DNA of 64,000 nt from Plasmopara viticola (GCA_001695595.3 MBPM02000125.1:62001-126000), one strand, 5' to 3'. Positions 1 through 12,283 are shown, numbered from the stretch's first letter. The notes: generated by a model not told the origin, from the sequence alone. Translations and numbers: made by a program.

Positions 1-29
1 ACCAAGTTTTATAAACTTAACTCTTAACT

Positions 30-1608
30 CTATTCTTTTACCTCGAATATGCCACAGTCAGCGATAACGACGGGCTGCGTAGGCTTGTCGCCCTCGTCCG
101 TCTCTAAGCCTTCAATGCGCTCAACCACATCAAATCCTTCCACGACTTCACCAAACACCACATGCTTACCGTCCAGATGCGGCGTGGGCACAGTTGTAAT
201 AAAGAATTGCGACCCGTTCGTGCCCGGTCCAGCGTTGGCCATGGAAAGCAAGCCTGGCTTCGTATGTTTGAGACAGAAATTCTCGTCCGGAAACTTTTCG
301 CCATAAATGCTCTCTCCACCCGTGCCATCGCCGCGCGTAAAGTCACCACCCTGAAGCATAAAGCTCTTGATAACGCGGTGAAACGTACTGCCCTTGTAAT
401 GGAGCGGCTGGCCCGTCGAGCAATTGCCCTTCTCTCCTGTGCACAACGCGCGAAAGTTTTCGACCGTTTTTGGGCACACATCCTCGTATAACTGCATCAC
501 AATCTTGCCAGCGTCCTCCTCCCCGATCTTGATATCGAAAAACACCTTTGGATTATTGGGGTTCAGCTCCGGCTCTGCCTCCACGGCCGACTTATCGTCA
601 TAAATGGATACTTTGCCGAACAAACCACCAAACACTAATTTTTCCTTCTCACGCGCTTCCTTCATCTTATTCTTCAGCACAGCGAGCTCTCGACGAACAT
701 CGCGATTAGATGGATCCACTTTTCCGGCAGCCGACAAATCCTCTTTCGCGCGCTCCAGGTCATTAGTGTAAATGCGGCCCACACCACGGCGATACAGTGC
801 CTTGACGTTAGCAGGATCATTGTTCAAAGCTTTGGTAGCAGCAGATACGGCTTCAGCGTAATTTTCCACCTTGAGATACGCCATAGCGGCATTCAAATAG
901 CACGTCGTTTGCAACTCTTTCATTGTCTTTTTGTCCGCGTCAGCAACGTCGTACATGTCTTCCATGTACGAAGCGGCCTCATTGTACGTAACGGCTGCTG
1001 CGTCAAACTCCTTAGCCTTAAACTGCTCCGTACCCTTGTTTTTAAGCTTGGTAGCCGCGGCTATTTTTTCTTCAGAATCCATTTCCCACATCTCTTTAGC
1101 CTTAGGACTAAAGCCAAGCAGCTCCACGTCAAATTTGAGAGTCGCGTTTGCTGGGATCTTGGGCGGGCTGCCACTTGCGCCGTACGCGTACTCGGGTTTG
1201 CAGGTTAGCACAGCTTTCTGCAACCACATCATTTTAATCAGTCATTGCGCGAGTAACTTGGCATCATATAAGTTGCCAAATCGTACCTCGCCAACTTTCA
1301 TTGAGGCAAAAGCCAAATCCCAAGCCTTTATCACGTTGCCCTTGCCCAGGACAAACTTAAACTCCGAGTCGCGGTCGCGCGAACTGTCAAACTTGGTGCC
1401 ATCCAGTAGCGTGCCACAGTAGTGGGCTAAGCAAGGACGATCATCGTGATTAGTCAAGTCAAGACCACAATATGTAATTTAACCCCCACGCACCGCGAAT
1501 CTCGTCGCCAGCAGGTGGACATTCACCTGAGCCCTCAACGTACGTTTCCTTGAGTACGCCGCCATCTCCTGATAAGTCCACAGGCTCTTTCTTCATTGCG
1601 TTGGCCAT
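30..1608 (-). CDS. FKBP-TPR-cyclophilin dual-family immunophilin (peptidyl-prolyl isomerase)
   Basis: Three exons on the minus strand: 1608-1494, 1426-1287 and 1217-30. Both introns are GT...AG and the joined frame is open, giving 480 aa. The first splice completes a canonical FKBP strand ([15 protein letters not shown]) and the second restores MKVGEKAVLTC. Residues about 28-121 are an FKBP domain, keeping the active-site Trp (VIKAWD) and the AYG loop. Residues about 135-270 are TPR repeats. Residues about 308-478 are a full cyclophilin domain with [14 protein letters not shown] and GTNGSQFFI. Both isomerase domains therefore look active; the TPR resembles those that bind Hsp90-type C-termini (inference). 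The cyclophilin residue equivalent to CypA Trp121 is His ([12 protein letters not shown]), as in Cyp40, which predicts weak cyclosporin binding. FKBP-first dual immunophilins are known from Toxoplasma. The start is the ATG of MANAMKKEP at 1608. Probably cytosolic: no signal peptide is visible. Confidence 0.93.
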
Positions 1609-2599
1609 CTTGTGCTTCGATCTGTCGATCAAGAGCATTAGAAAAGCGGGCACAAAAACGAGTAAGGCTGTACGTTCTTACCTATCTATTGCGTATCTAA
1701 TTGCTCACTGAAGTGTTTTGGAAGATCTTGTGCTTTCGAAGAAGGTCGTTAATTGATTGGTCCGAATGTTCTCGAACTTCATCATGTAGACGAATTGTTC
1801 CTTCTTAAAAGGAACTTGATGATGTTAAAATCGTCAATATATAATGATAAGCAATTGCTTTACATTTAAATGTAGAATTATTCTTCGCCTGCGATTGCAG
1901 GCAATACGTTCGTCTCGAACACGAGCGATTTGAGCCCGCTTGGATGCGCGCTCGTTGCCATGCCTACATTGCATACGCTCGCGGCACTCCAACCACATCA
2001 TGTCCTCCGTCCATCTTGCAAACCAATTAATTCAGCACTGAAGCTTCGATCCTTTGAGCGCAATTGTGCTATGTCTTTTCCTGCAATAGTTGCCTTCAGA
2101 GAGCTCGCGGTGACAAAGCTCATACCAAATACCAAGGAGTGATTGGCGAAAGAAACTTTAAGTTTGACAAGTACGTCAGACGTGCAAAAGATAACCAAGC
2201 CGAGCTCTACAGCTCACGAACTTACCGCAATTTTGTTGACCTGCTAAGGCCTCCATCAACTAATCACCTGGGACCAGTTGTGGCTGCGTCTTACAATGCA
2301 CAGTTCGAGTCAATACCATACATTGCGTGAATTGATGCTGTCTTCAGCGATGACCGTGTCCTGCTTCTTCTTGTGTGGGTACACACAGCATAATCCTCTC
2401 GCCCGTCTCAGCATCAAACACTTCGCTCATTAAAGGTAAAATTGTAATTGTTTTTTTTTCAAGACTCTGCTTTGTTAACAGCTATTCATAGCAGTGTAGA
2501 TTACTGCAACCGACAGAAACGTCTATGATATGTTTAATGCCCGTCTGTGCGCTATAACCTTATTTGGTGTGATTAAGTGGCAAACGGTTCAAAAGCACT
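1609..2599. other. Intergenic region between divergent genes, with one possible orphan exon
   Basis: This stretch must hold the promoters of both the immunophilin (minus) and the large kinesin (plus). On the plus strand, 2091-2330 stays open after a plausible acceptor (TTGCCTTCAG) and encodes about 79 residues (RARGDKAHTKYQGVIGERNF...), ending in TGA at 2328-2330. Its codons look reasonable, but I find no upstream start exon and no family match. It may be a remnant or a small gene. No recognised promoter element could be assigned. Confidence 0.3.
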
Positions 2600-5500
2600 A
2601 TGATGCCGGAAGAAAAAGAGGCTGAGAACATTCGCGTTGCCGTACGATGTCGGCCCATGAATGAGCGCGAGAATCGCGAGCAGGCGGTATCGTGCTTTAC
2701 GTGTGGTTTGGATGGTTTGGCTGTGCTCACAAACATGGAAAACCCGACAGAAACGCATGAATTTGGCTTTGATTTTGTTTACGGTTGCGACTCGAAGCAA
2801 GAATTGGTGTTTGAAGATATTGGTTTGCCGCTGCTGGATCGGGCTTTCGGGGGGTACAACGGTACTATCTTTGCCTATGGACAGACTGGAAGTGGCAAGT
2901 CTTTTAGCATGACCGGTGTAACTGGAGGACCCGAGACTCTGGAAGGCCTCATTCCTCGCGTAAATCGTGCCATTTTTGATCGCGTTGTTAAAGAACGGGT
3001 CGAAAACCCAAACAAGCGCTTTCTCGTGGAGTGTTCGTATTTTGAAATCTATAATGAAATTATTTACGACTTGCTCGATTCAAACGGAAATGGTAAGAAG
3101 GCGAAAGGAGGCTTGGAAATTAAGGAGCACTCAGTTCTAGGAATATATGTAAAGGATCTCCAGGAGCGAGTTGTGGAAACGCGAGAAGAGATTGTAGAGC
3201 TCATGGCGCTAGGAGCACAATCACGAACAGTGGGATACACGCAAATGAATGCTGAGAGCTCTCGGTCGCACTCGATATTTACGATTAAGATTCATCAGAA
3301 GGATGCCGAAGATGAGACAAAGAGCGTTTTTGCCAAGATAAATCTTGTCGATCTTGCTGGCTCGGAGCGCGCTGCATCGACAGGGGCACACGGTGATCGG
3401 CTTCGCGAAGGAGCTAACATTAACAAGTCGCTCAGTGCATTAGGCAACGTCATAAACGCTCTTGTGGAGGCCTCCCGGGCCAGCAAGAAGGTTTTTATTC
3501 CGTACCGTAACTCAAAGCTGACGCGCGTGCTGCAGGAATCTCTTGGTGGCAATAGTCTCTGCTCCATGCTTGCAACGCTCTCGCCTGCCAGTATTAACTT
3601 TGCAGAGACGCTTAGTACGCTCAGGTACGCTAGTCGCGCCAAGAGTATTAAAGTGAACGCCAAGAAAAACGAGGCATCGTCGCAAATTTCGCAGCTTAAT
3701 GAGGAAATTGCAGCGCTTAAGCAAAAGCTTCAAGAACAAATGGGAGCTACGCTTGGTCTTGACCCCAAGGAAAAGGATGACATTGTCACGAAGTATGAAA
3801 AACAGATACAAGAAATGGACCGTGTGAGGCTTCAAACGTGGGAGGACAAAGCGAAGCTTTCGAAACAACACGAAATGGAGCGTAAGAAACTTGCACGAGA
3901 GCGCGCGCAGGCTGATCAGCGCATTCAAGATGAACGTATTAAAAAGTGGCGATTACTAGACGATAAGGGTGACCTCGAGCTTATGTTGCGTGCTTTATGT
4001 GATCTAGATGGCACCAATTGTGCTGTGGCTGGCGCTGGAGAAGATGTGGTGGCAGTGCAGTGGCTCGAGACTGCTCAGAAAATGAAAGTAATGGAAGGTG
4101 AAGCAAAAGATCTGCGCACTCTAGTTCAGGTGTTTCGAGATTCTTTTCAAAAAGACGTTGAGTTGTGGGCACGACGTTGCGGTCTAGCTTCAGATGCCAC
4201 AAATGCTACTGAGAAGTCAAATAGTCATCGCAGAGAAGACTCGGCCGCTGCGTCAGGTGCACACATGACTGTTAGTCAAATGAATAGCAAACTGCAAAAT
4301 ATTGGCGACGAAAGTGAAAAGCTGCTTACGTTAGAAAATCGACTTGTCAGTGACCGTAGTGCCTTGATCAACACAATGACTAGTGAATTGTTGCATGTGA
4401 AGACACGCCGTGCGCAGCTGAAAGCCGATCAAAGTGCCAAGATAGCCGCTCTTGCTGGAACGACGACATCAATCGCAGCACAAGCTTCAAAGGCTGCAAA
4501 GGAAGAGGAACAGCTACTTGAAGAGCGTGAGCGTGGTCTAGCCATCACTTTGGCTCTAGTGCGCATCCAGCGGACCGCTTTTATTCAATCTGTACAGCGC
4601 GATCGCCTACGATTCTTCGATTACTCTTTAGTCATTCAAAAGTTTGCTTGTTTTGCGGACCAACACAATGCTTCGTCACAAGGAAACAGTGTTAAAGACC
4701 TCGAATCTGCGCACCAACATGTACGCTGGGACGACGCCAAAACTAAACTTTTAGCCGTGTCGAAGGCTTGGGAAGACGTGAGGGATGCTAAGATTGAGGA
4801 GTGCAATATCACAGAATTTGTCGGGGATGGAGAAGTTACGGCACTCGGACTAGAATCGCGGCTGCTAACTGACGAGTGCTTTTCAGCTTCGTCAAACGTC
4901 CGAGATGCCAAGTTTGTTCGACTAAATGGATCTGAGTGCTGGTGTGCTGACACGCAAGATGCGACGCCATCGCTTGTGATTGATTTTGAGTTTCCCCGTG
5001 TTTTTGACTCAGTGTCTGTGCGAGGTGGAATGATTCGGTTTAAAGGAAGTGATGGCCCATCGGCAAACAGACAAGTTGCAAGTCAGGCGAAGCCCTCGAT
5101 TTCATTGCCAACTTCGACTTTTGTATTGGCAAGCGTGACCGATCTTCAGGCGGCACGGGCTCGTTGCAAAGTTGATGAAGTGACAGGCTCGAATGATGTG
5201 ACTTATGAGTTATTAAGTCATGTCATGTCGTGGCAAGACTTGCTGAAGACCGATGTTATTCCTGCTAAGCTATTTGCGCGACCACCGGTGCGATTTTTAC
5301 ACGATGTGGTATCGGCTGTCATGCGAAATACAGGCTTTGCATGTGACGCAATTACAACGACGCAGCGCGATTACGCACAGCTACCCACCAAGAGTGAACG
5401 AGCAGAGTATTTGTCAGCGCTTTTAAATTATGTTCAGGCTTGGTATCGGCGCCAAGAGCAAATCGATGAGATGGTGTCTAGCGTGACTATCGCTGCCACC

Positions 5501-7854
5501 ACGTCTAACATTCTAGCAGGCAAAGAGCCTGTAGGTACTGTTGCCTTTTTAGGATACCTCGCATTGGCAGCGTTGGATCATGTGATACAAAACGCGAACG
5601 CAGAGAATAAAGACCAAGCCGTGCTTGACAACAATGATGCAGTGTGTGAGGTTGAAAGGGAATGCAAAAAATCGTCAAATGCTCCTGAAGACGGTTGGGT
5701 TACTCGTCTTCGCATTGCCTCAAGCTTTACGGGTAGCGCTGACGACTGGCGCGTCTTGGGCGAATTTGATGCTAACACTGACGCTAAAGAAGTTATTTCC
5801 ATACCTTTAGCAGTAGACAAGGCTAAGGCGGAAGGAAGCAGAGCTGGTCGATTTTTACAACTTACATGTATCCAATGGCACCACCGTGCAGCGTTGCAAT
5901 GCGAAGTTTTTGGACGTCAGGCACACGAGAGTAATTCGCTGGCAGAAAAAATTGAGGCAATGGCGTTGAAAGCTCGCGCACTGGTTAACCAGCTTCGACA
6001 TACGTCTGTGCTGGTACTACAGGAAGCTCGAGCATCGTATGACCGAGCAAAGGTTGCAGAGAGCGAAAAGCACGCGCAGCTAACGAGCTATGGCGAAGAG
6101 CTGGCTAAGTTGAAATTGGCGAGTGCTGCCTGGGAAAAAGAAGAGCGCGAGATGCAAGAGCAATGCGCAAACCTTAGTTCCCAGTTGAAGACCGCAAACA
6201 AGCGCGTTGATCAAGAGAAAACGCGCGGGGATGCACTTCAAACTGAGCTGGCGCAGTTCATCACTCAGGTAGAAGAGGCTAAGCGTCGCGGGGATACCTT
6301 GCAAACGCAATTGAGTGAGAAAGAACATCAATTACAGACGCTGTTGATGCAAATTGGAGAGCAGAGGCGTGCTCATGAGGCCTTGCAACAGACCAAGCAG
6401 CAACTTGAGGTGTTAGCAAGCAACTTGCGCGCTCAGTTGACCGACGAAAAACACGAGAAAGATATCAGTCAGCAGGAAGGGCAGTCTCACTTCGCCGAAC
6501 TTACCGGAGAGCTAATGTCTTTACGTGTGCAGCTTGATGAACAACATCGCGCAGTGGCCGCAGCTGAGTTACAGTATAAAGATCAAGAAGCTTTTGGAAA
6601 GCAACAATATGCTCTTTTGCAGCAGACACGTGCTGCACTTTTTGAAAGTGAGGCTGAAGCCGACGCAAAGCTGAAGGCTCACACAGCGGTCAGCGAGGCC
6701 GCCCTTAGCGACTCGCAGAATGAGCGTGATCGTTTAAAACAGGATCTCGGACGCGCACTAGCATCTGAAAATGTTTTAAAGCAGGCTGCTGTCCGACTTG
6801 AAGCTCAATGTGCAGCAACAGGAGCTGAGCTCGATAAGTGGAGGCAACGAGCTGAAGCAGCGGAAATCAAATATCAGAGCCAGTCTCACACTGGTGGCGC
6901 TGGTGGTGCTGATGCCAGTGACAGCAGTGACACTGCTGAATTGGATGCAGTAGGACGGGAGAATCAGAGGCTTCTGTTGGAGGCTCAGACAAATGACCTT
7001 CGGCGGCTGGCTGAAATGGAAAAGATGGGGGCAAAGGTTCGTAGTTTGGAAAAGGAAATCACCGAAAGCAACGAGAAGGCACAGAGAGCAGAACAAGCTT
7101 TACTTGAGTCCTTACAAAGGGTTAAGGAATGTGAAGAGATCGAAGAAGAGTTGCAGCTTCAGCTACAAGTTGTCACGGATGAGCGAGACTCGGCTCGGCA
7201 GAAGGAAGAGCAACTTTTTGCCGAAGCGAATGAAAAGGATCAGGAAATCGAGCGCATTCGTGACGGCTACGGTAAAGAGTTGCTTGTTGTTGATTGTCGT
7301 CGCTCTGTGCTCTAGCTACCTTTTGTGACCTTTGAAATGTTAGTCTGGGTGACGGACCGAATGAACTTGAAAGAGGATGAGCTGAGTGAGTTGCAAGAGC
7401 AGTTGGAACGCTATCAAGCTTTGATGAAGATAACTGGTGCCAAAGATGGAGATGTTGACTTTTCACCTCCTGTAAAGCCTAAGGAGGATAAGCTTAGAGC
7501 TGAAATTGCCAAGCTGTATGCTTCTGCAACCGGTATCTGCTCAAACTGTTCTTTTTTAATATCACTGTCTAATCCGTACTATGTGCAGGTGCGGTGGATG
7601 CTGTAGAAGGAAGCGGTGCATTGATTGTCAAATTGTCTGAGTGGATTGAAATGGCGAAAAATCTCATTAGAGCTTTGCCAAATCACGTAGTCATACCGCA
7701 AGGTTTAATTTCCCAATTCGACCATCGTATTGCTGATCATGTGAAAGATTCTCAAACTATAATACAAGTCAAATCTATAAAGAGAAGTAGTGGCGAGGAA
7801 ACGGATTACGAGGACGATTTTGATGAACTTGACGTTTCAGATAAGGCCCGATGA
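2600..7854 (+). CDS. Large N-terminal kinesin with discoidin-like and IFT54-like tail domains
   Basis: Exons 2600-7271, 7344-7532 and 7589-7854 join in frame across 72-bp and 56-bp GT...AG introns, giving 1708 aa. Residues about 10-352 are a complete kinesin motor: P-loop GQTGSGKS (94-101), switch I NAESSRSH (217-224) and switch II DLAGSE (251-256). The motor looks kinesin-2/3-like, but the subfamily is not settled. Coiled coil follows. Residues about 763-1104 look like an F5/8C (discoidin) fold: first half SECWCADTQD...LVIDFEFPRVFDSVSVRGG, second half ending in QWHHRAALQCEVFG. It is split by about 130 residues (867-997) that match the N-terminal CH-like domain of IFT54/TRAF3IP1 (RPPVRFLHDV...NTGF, and NILAGKEPV). 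A long coiled coil of about 500 residues and an acidic C-terminus (EETDYEDDFDELD) finish the protein. Probably a plus-end transporter, possibly flagellar (inference). The start is the first of two adjacent ATGs. Confidence 0.93.
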
Positions 7855-8742
7855 GAAGGACGCAGCGATAGAATAAATACAGTATAAAGGTAGTGTCAAT
7901 TGTCACTAAAAACGCTTTTTTATATTCATGGAAACAAAAGAAAAGATTGTATAGCTTCTACTACATTATTTGGTCGTCTAAAAAATGTTGACATTATACA
8001 GTATAATTTTACGATCTTCCTTCGCAAATCATTAGACAACGTATTCGAGCTTGAGGAATGGCGGATACGTCCACTGATGTTGCGTGCAACTCATAATTGA
8101 ACAGAAAGGGATCGTTTTCTTGTAGTGGTCTTCACAAATAATGTACTATCAACTTATACAACTTAGCGTGTTGTCTGTGATTGCCATGAAGACAAGTTCA
8201 GCATCCATACACGCGATAACGTCTTTTTAAACAAAACAAGCAACAGTACGCACATGGGCTCTTCTTTTACTTGGCGGCAATGGGCATTTCAAAGGTATAA
8301 AACACCCTGCCAGCCTTGGCCAGCCATGCAAAAGATGAGATTGAATGTCATGATAAAGTACGCCACAATCTAAATGGGCTCTTGTTCAGCCAGACATATA
8401 TGCTTAACCACCGCCGGACAAAAAGTTCACATCAATCTGTATGACTGCTTCAAACTTGATGGATCGAGCGTCAGCCATTAATTCCTAGGTTTGATGTATA
8501 CGAAACTTTCCTAGTCAAACGCTCAGTAGCCATACGCTGTGGAATATATGGGCCCTCTTAATGACCTCTGATTTATGTGAATTGAGAAATCTGAAGCATG
8601 CGAACCAGTATGAAATACTGGTCGTGCAACAAAAGCCACCATTATCTTAGCAGGAAGCTCAGCTTTTAATACAAGAGCTCGACGTTCTGTAACAACCCGA
8701 AACACCTTCCCCTACTTAGAGTTTCATTACATTTAAATGAGT
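7855..8742. other. Intergenic, no gene seen
   Basis: Downstream flank of the large kinesin. AT-rich with short unsupported reading frames only. The last bases (8731-8742, ATTTAAATGAGT) are the left target-site duplication of the adjacent retroelement. Nothing else recognised. Confidence 0.6.
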
Positions 8743-9059
8743 AATGTATTACGTTATCGCGTTGCCAAGTTATGCACGTGCTAGGCTCAGTCTGGCTAGT
8801 CCACGGCATAGAGTGGTGTCCGCATACGTCGGGTCGTTCGGCGGGCAGTGCAGCCAGCACCGAGGTCGTGAGGGTCTTCCATTATTTTGTTTAGCTCTGA
8901 CTTGGTAAGAGCCCAAGTGGCGCCGTGGTGCTGGAGACCGTCGCGTCGAGGGTGAGACTCGTTATAGACCTGCAGATGCCCGAGAGCACCTGTCCGAAGC
9001 GCGCGAGCATTTAGCCCCCGCGCTTGGAAGGAGGGCGTCACCCCAGCCTTTTTCGAATA
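8743..9059 (-). mobile_element. Short LINE-derived non-autonomous retroelement, copy 1
   Basis: An element of about 317 bp in minus orientation. It is flanked by a perfect 12-bp direct repeat, ATTTAAATGAGT, at 8731-8742 and 9060-9071, which I read as the target-site duplication. It is very similar over its whole length to the element at 43422-43741. Its 5' third (right side in plus coordinates, beginning near GGGGTGACGCCCTCC) also matches the start of a LINE whose endonuclease ORF is preserved at 20634-20975. The 3' part is not shared with that LINE fragment. It has no long ORF, so it would depend on LINE machinery (inference), like trypanosome RIME with ingi. Confidence 0.8.
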
Positions 9060-9071
9060 ATTTAAATGAGT

Positions 9072-9398
9072 GTTATCAATATTCTTAGACATTTACGCAA
9101 GCATTCGATAGTTCAGATTTGACAACCCGGCAGTTTCTGAAACTTAGTAATACTTGCTATGACATATCATTGTGTTGTCTGTCCTTCCCTTGAATATGCT
9201 CTTTTTAACAACTATGAATGATTTGCAATACCTAAATCGATTTTGTATCGCATTTTCATTCTCTCTTGCTCTTACCGTTATCCACCTGTGATTCCACGAT
9301 GTTTCTTAAACCGTTTGTGCCTGTTCTTTTGCTGGAATTTGTAATCACCCAACCGTAATACTATGTTAGTTAAGAGCCTCACTACACTGATGACCGCA
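9072..9398. other. Intergenic, nothing recognised
   Basis: Short AT-rich spacer between the retroelement and the DDE transposon. No coding potential or repeats were identified. Confidence 0.5.
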
Positions 9399-11574
9399 AT
9401 TAGTGCGGATTGAGAATTAGTGTGGATTGATAATTAGTGCGGTCCACACTAATATATGTACCGTGAATTTGACGACTTGGGAGGTCGAGAAATAGTGCGG
9501 ACTTCGCGCGGACTTTACAGAATCCTAGACGACTACAGTACAGTAAACCGACTGGTCTGGACTGGAATTATGGTGGTTTTAACCAGTGTCGAAGCGCTCA
9601 GCTCGCCATCGCCGATTATCGCTGCTTTCGCACGTGCTGCCGGCGCTAATGTCCCAGCAGTCGATGACAATGACGAGAACTTGGTATAACGAAGATGTTG
9701 AAACGGAGGAAGAAGATGAGAATCACGTGCAGGATGATCAGATCGCCAACAAGCGCAAGCGCAAGATTCAACAGGTCGTATCGATATCGTTGCGGGGCAC
9801 TGCAATTAATTGGATGATTACCGATGCAGACCAGAAAGGTGAACAAGGCTTAGTCCTACGAACGATCGCCAAGTTTCCCTCAGAGTTCCGCCAAAACTAC
9901 AGGTATGTCGAGTTGTCTCCTTGAAACAATGATATTGGCATTGACACTAAGTTCAGGCCAATCATACCAAAGCCACAAGGTGGTGGAAGATGCGCGGTAA
10001 AATTAGTGAATATGGCGGTTCGAATCCAAAGTCGATATCAGCAGTCGTGCCATCAGTGCGAAAGAGGGTCAATCTCAAGGCTGTTGCTGGCGGAGGACGA
10101 AGCCGACCTAAATGGGTGTCCTACCTATACGTCGAGTTGTTGTCCGACTTTATGCGGCTCAAGGCCGCTAAGGTCAGATTCTCTCCAGCTTTAATCGGTC
10201 AGCTTGCTCGTACTGTCATGAACGATGCGCCAGTATACGATTCCAACTTCATTGATCCAGTCGACAACAAACCTATCGTCGACAAAATCAAGACACGATG
10301 AGTTCAGCAGTTCATGGTATGTTGTATTATTACATTTGTACCTACATGACGGTTACTGAATAAAATTGTTTGCTGTGATAGGAAGTGCATGACATAGTCC
10401 ATCGTACACAGACCGGAAAGCTGCTGGTCAGCGCCGCGAAGCAGGATGATATCGCGAAAACGGTTGCGTACCATATGAGCGAGTTACGTCGGGGCTTCGA
10501 ATCAGGCGACCTGAGCGAGAACCTGCTTTGCAACATGAACGAAACTCATTTCGTAACCAACTGCGACAACGGCCGTACACTTGGTTTTCGTGGTGATACT
10601 GAGGTCAAATATGCCGATGTTGTGTCGGGTGGTATCGGGGTGACCATGATGATCTACATAACGGGCGGCTCTCGTCCGCGATCCGGTGCACCCATTATGA
10701 TCTTCCAGAATCCAAACCGATCATACCCTATAAATGGTCTTCAAGACGATGTCCCTGGTGTTTCGTACCGCTCTGGGCCTAAAGGCTGGAATGATAAAAA
10801 GGTTGATGTCTCATACATCATGCACCATAGTACTCTCTATTAATTTCATTCCACATAATTATAGGTATTTCCTCAATGGTTTGGCGAGCCACGCGAATTC
10901 AAGGGAGATAGTGCTGGCCGAAGGACTGTCATGTATGTGGACAACTGTGGCGGCCACAACGCCAGTCCAGAATAACGCGATGTTCTTTTGAAGACCAACA
11001 CTGAACTACGCTACTTTCCACCCTGCGCGACCGATCTTGTTCAGCCTGCTGACTCTTTCGTCATTTCAAAAATCAAGGACGAATGGACCCGATTGTGGGA
11101 GGCCGAGAAGATGCGCATGATCAAAAACGGCGACTGTCAGACACCGCGCGTATGAACGGGTCGTGGTCTGGAAAGCTGAAGAACCGGGGAAATCGATGCG
11201 CGACAGTTGCGGCTTGACATACGCTCGTGAGGCCATGATACGTTGTGGCATGGCACTTGATGTCGGTGGTCGATGGCACGAATCGCAATTGACGCCGCAA
11301 CTGCAACGAATTATTGGCAAATATCGCATCCACTACGATGGCACTCCCGTTCCAGACCCTGGGCTTTGAATCGTGTAACCAACACATTCGGTACATAATG
11401 CGCTGTTTCGGTTACTATAAATCCGCGCTAATTCTCCGTATTCGGAATTAGTGCGGTCCATACTATTTCTTCAAGCCCATGATTAGTGCGGATTCAGTAA
11501 TAGTGTGGTCCACACCAATACCTGTGAGCGACCTTAAAATGGGAGGTTGAGAAATAGTGTGGTCCGCACTAATT
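9399..11574 (+). mobile_element. DDE transposon (pogo/Tigger-like transposase) with arrayed terminal motifs
   Basis: A unit of about 2.2 kb. Its ends are inverted: AATTAGTGCGGATT at 9399 and, read on the minus strand from 11574, AATTAGTGCGGACC. Each end carries several more copies of a TAGTGYGG core within about 110-130 bp (left 9399-9505, right about 11445-11574), some paired into imperfect palindromes. A related segment, GGGAGGTYGAGAAATAGTG, recurs in the same orientation at both ends (about 9479 and 11541). The interior encodes a broken DDE transposase. I could not define a target-site duplication. Confidence 0.8.
9649..11369 (+). pseudogene. Broken DDE-superfamily transposase
   Basis: Reading the plus strand and removing likely introns (9905-9956, about 10316-10380 and 10804-10864) gives an almost continuous transposase. 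It has a basic N-terminal DNA-binding region (ANKRKRKIQQ...RWWKMRGKISEYGGSNPKS), then ETHFVTNCDNGRTLGFRGD, then DDVPGVSYRSGPKGWNDKKV, then VMYVDNCGGHNASPE, then LRYFPPCATDLVQPADSF, which together make the DDE core. Stop codons interrupt it at about 10300, 10975 and 11153, and a frameshift precedes the C-terminal block. The residue before ETHF is Asn (CNMNETHF), where related transposases as I recall them have the first catalytic Asp. The gene is dead, but the element could still be mobilised by a relative (inference). Confidence 0.8.
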
Positions 11575-12283
11575 ACGGCCATCGGCGTAGTGCTAGCAAA
11601 ACCTGACTACCGCTAAGGAAATTTTTTAAGATGTCGTCACGTCCTTTCAAAGATATACGACTGCCTTTGATATTTCATATATTAATCCAGGGCCTTCACT
11701 TTCCCAGCCTTTCGATCAAGAATGGCGTAAACACAACAGGAATAAAAACGACTTAGTAAGCCCTGTTGCGCAAATTTGGGTGGCTGTCATCGATGGCCTT
11801 GCCCCGCCAATCGATCTAGCAACCACGCTTGTCTAGCCATGGTATACCAAAATTAAGGCAAACTTATCCGTAATGAGGACAAGAACTGACTTATTGTCAT
11901 TACTTTTAAAGGAGTCGATAAATGTTTCATTGGTCAGCAGAACCAAAACAGACTTACTTTCGGTGCGCTCTTTTGCGCATCGGCCAGCCTATTTTGGTTG
12001 ACGGCAATCGTTATCCATCAACCAAAAGAGACTGACTGATAATGACTTGATGTAAATTCCCATACCCTTAGCACCAGAAAGCTTGTGCTAAGTTCTTAAC
12101 GCGTGCATAAATACACGAAGTCCTTTCGTAGGCTCCTTCAGAACTTACGCCAATAATATGTACTGCTTCACCGATGTCGGTAAAAAAAATAGTTTTCACT
12201 AGCTTATAGACGCTACCACCAACGCTATCTGGGCCTGTACTTTCTGATCTCTTGATTGAAGAAATAGCTCGTAGAGCTTGACC
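11575..12283. other. Decayed DNA between transposon and copia scrap
   Basis: No open frame of interest on either strand. It may be the degraded continuation of the copia element to its right, since the minus-strand order would put later polyprotein here, but I could not recognise protease, integrase or RT motifs. Confidence 0.35.

Noticed and set aside
104..481. Overlapping minus-strand ORF of 125 codons inside the immunophilin
   Set aside because: It is a shifted-frame shadow of the cyclophilin exon.
1459..1653. Short separate minus-strand gene starting MPAFLMLL
   Set aside because: Its useful part is exon 1 of the immunophilin; the rest is read-through into the intron, and the upstream Met is in the leader.
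8666..9092. Overlapping minus-strand frames of 64-98 codons in the short retroelement
   Set aside because: The same frames recur in the second copy only because the DNA is a repeat; they hold no domain and have no consistent start.
10006..10040. GGTTCGAATCC resembling a tRNA T-arm
   Set aside because: It lies inside the transposase coding sequence, with no acceptor stem or anticodon arm around it.
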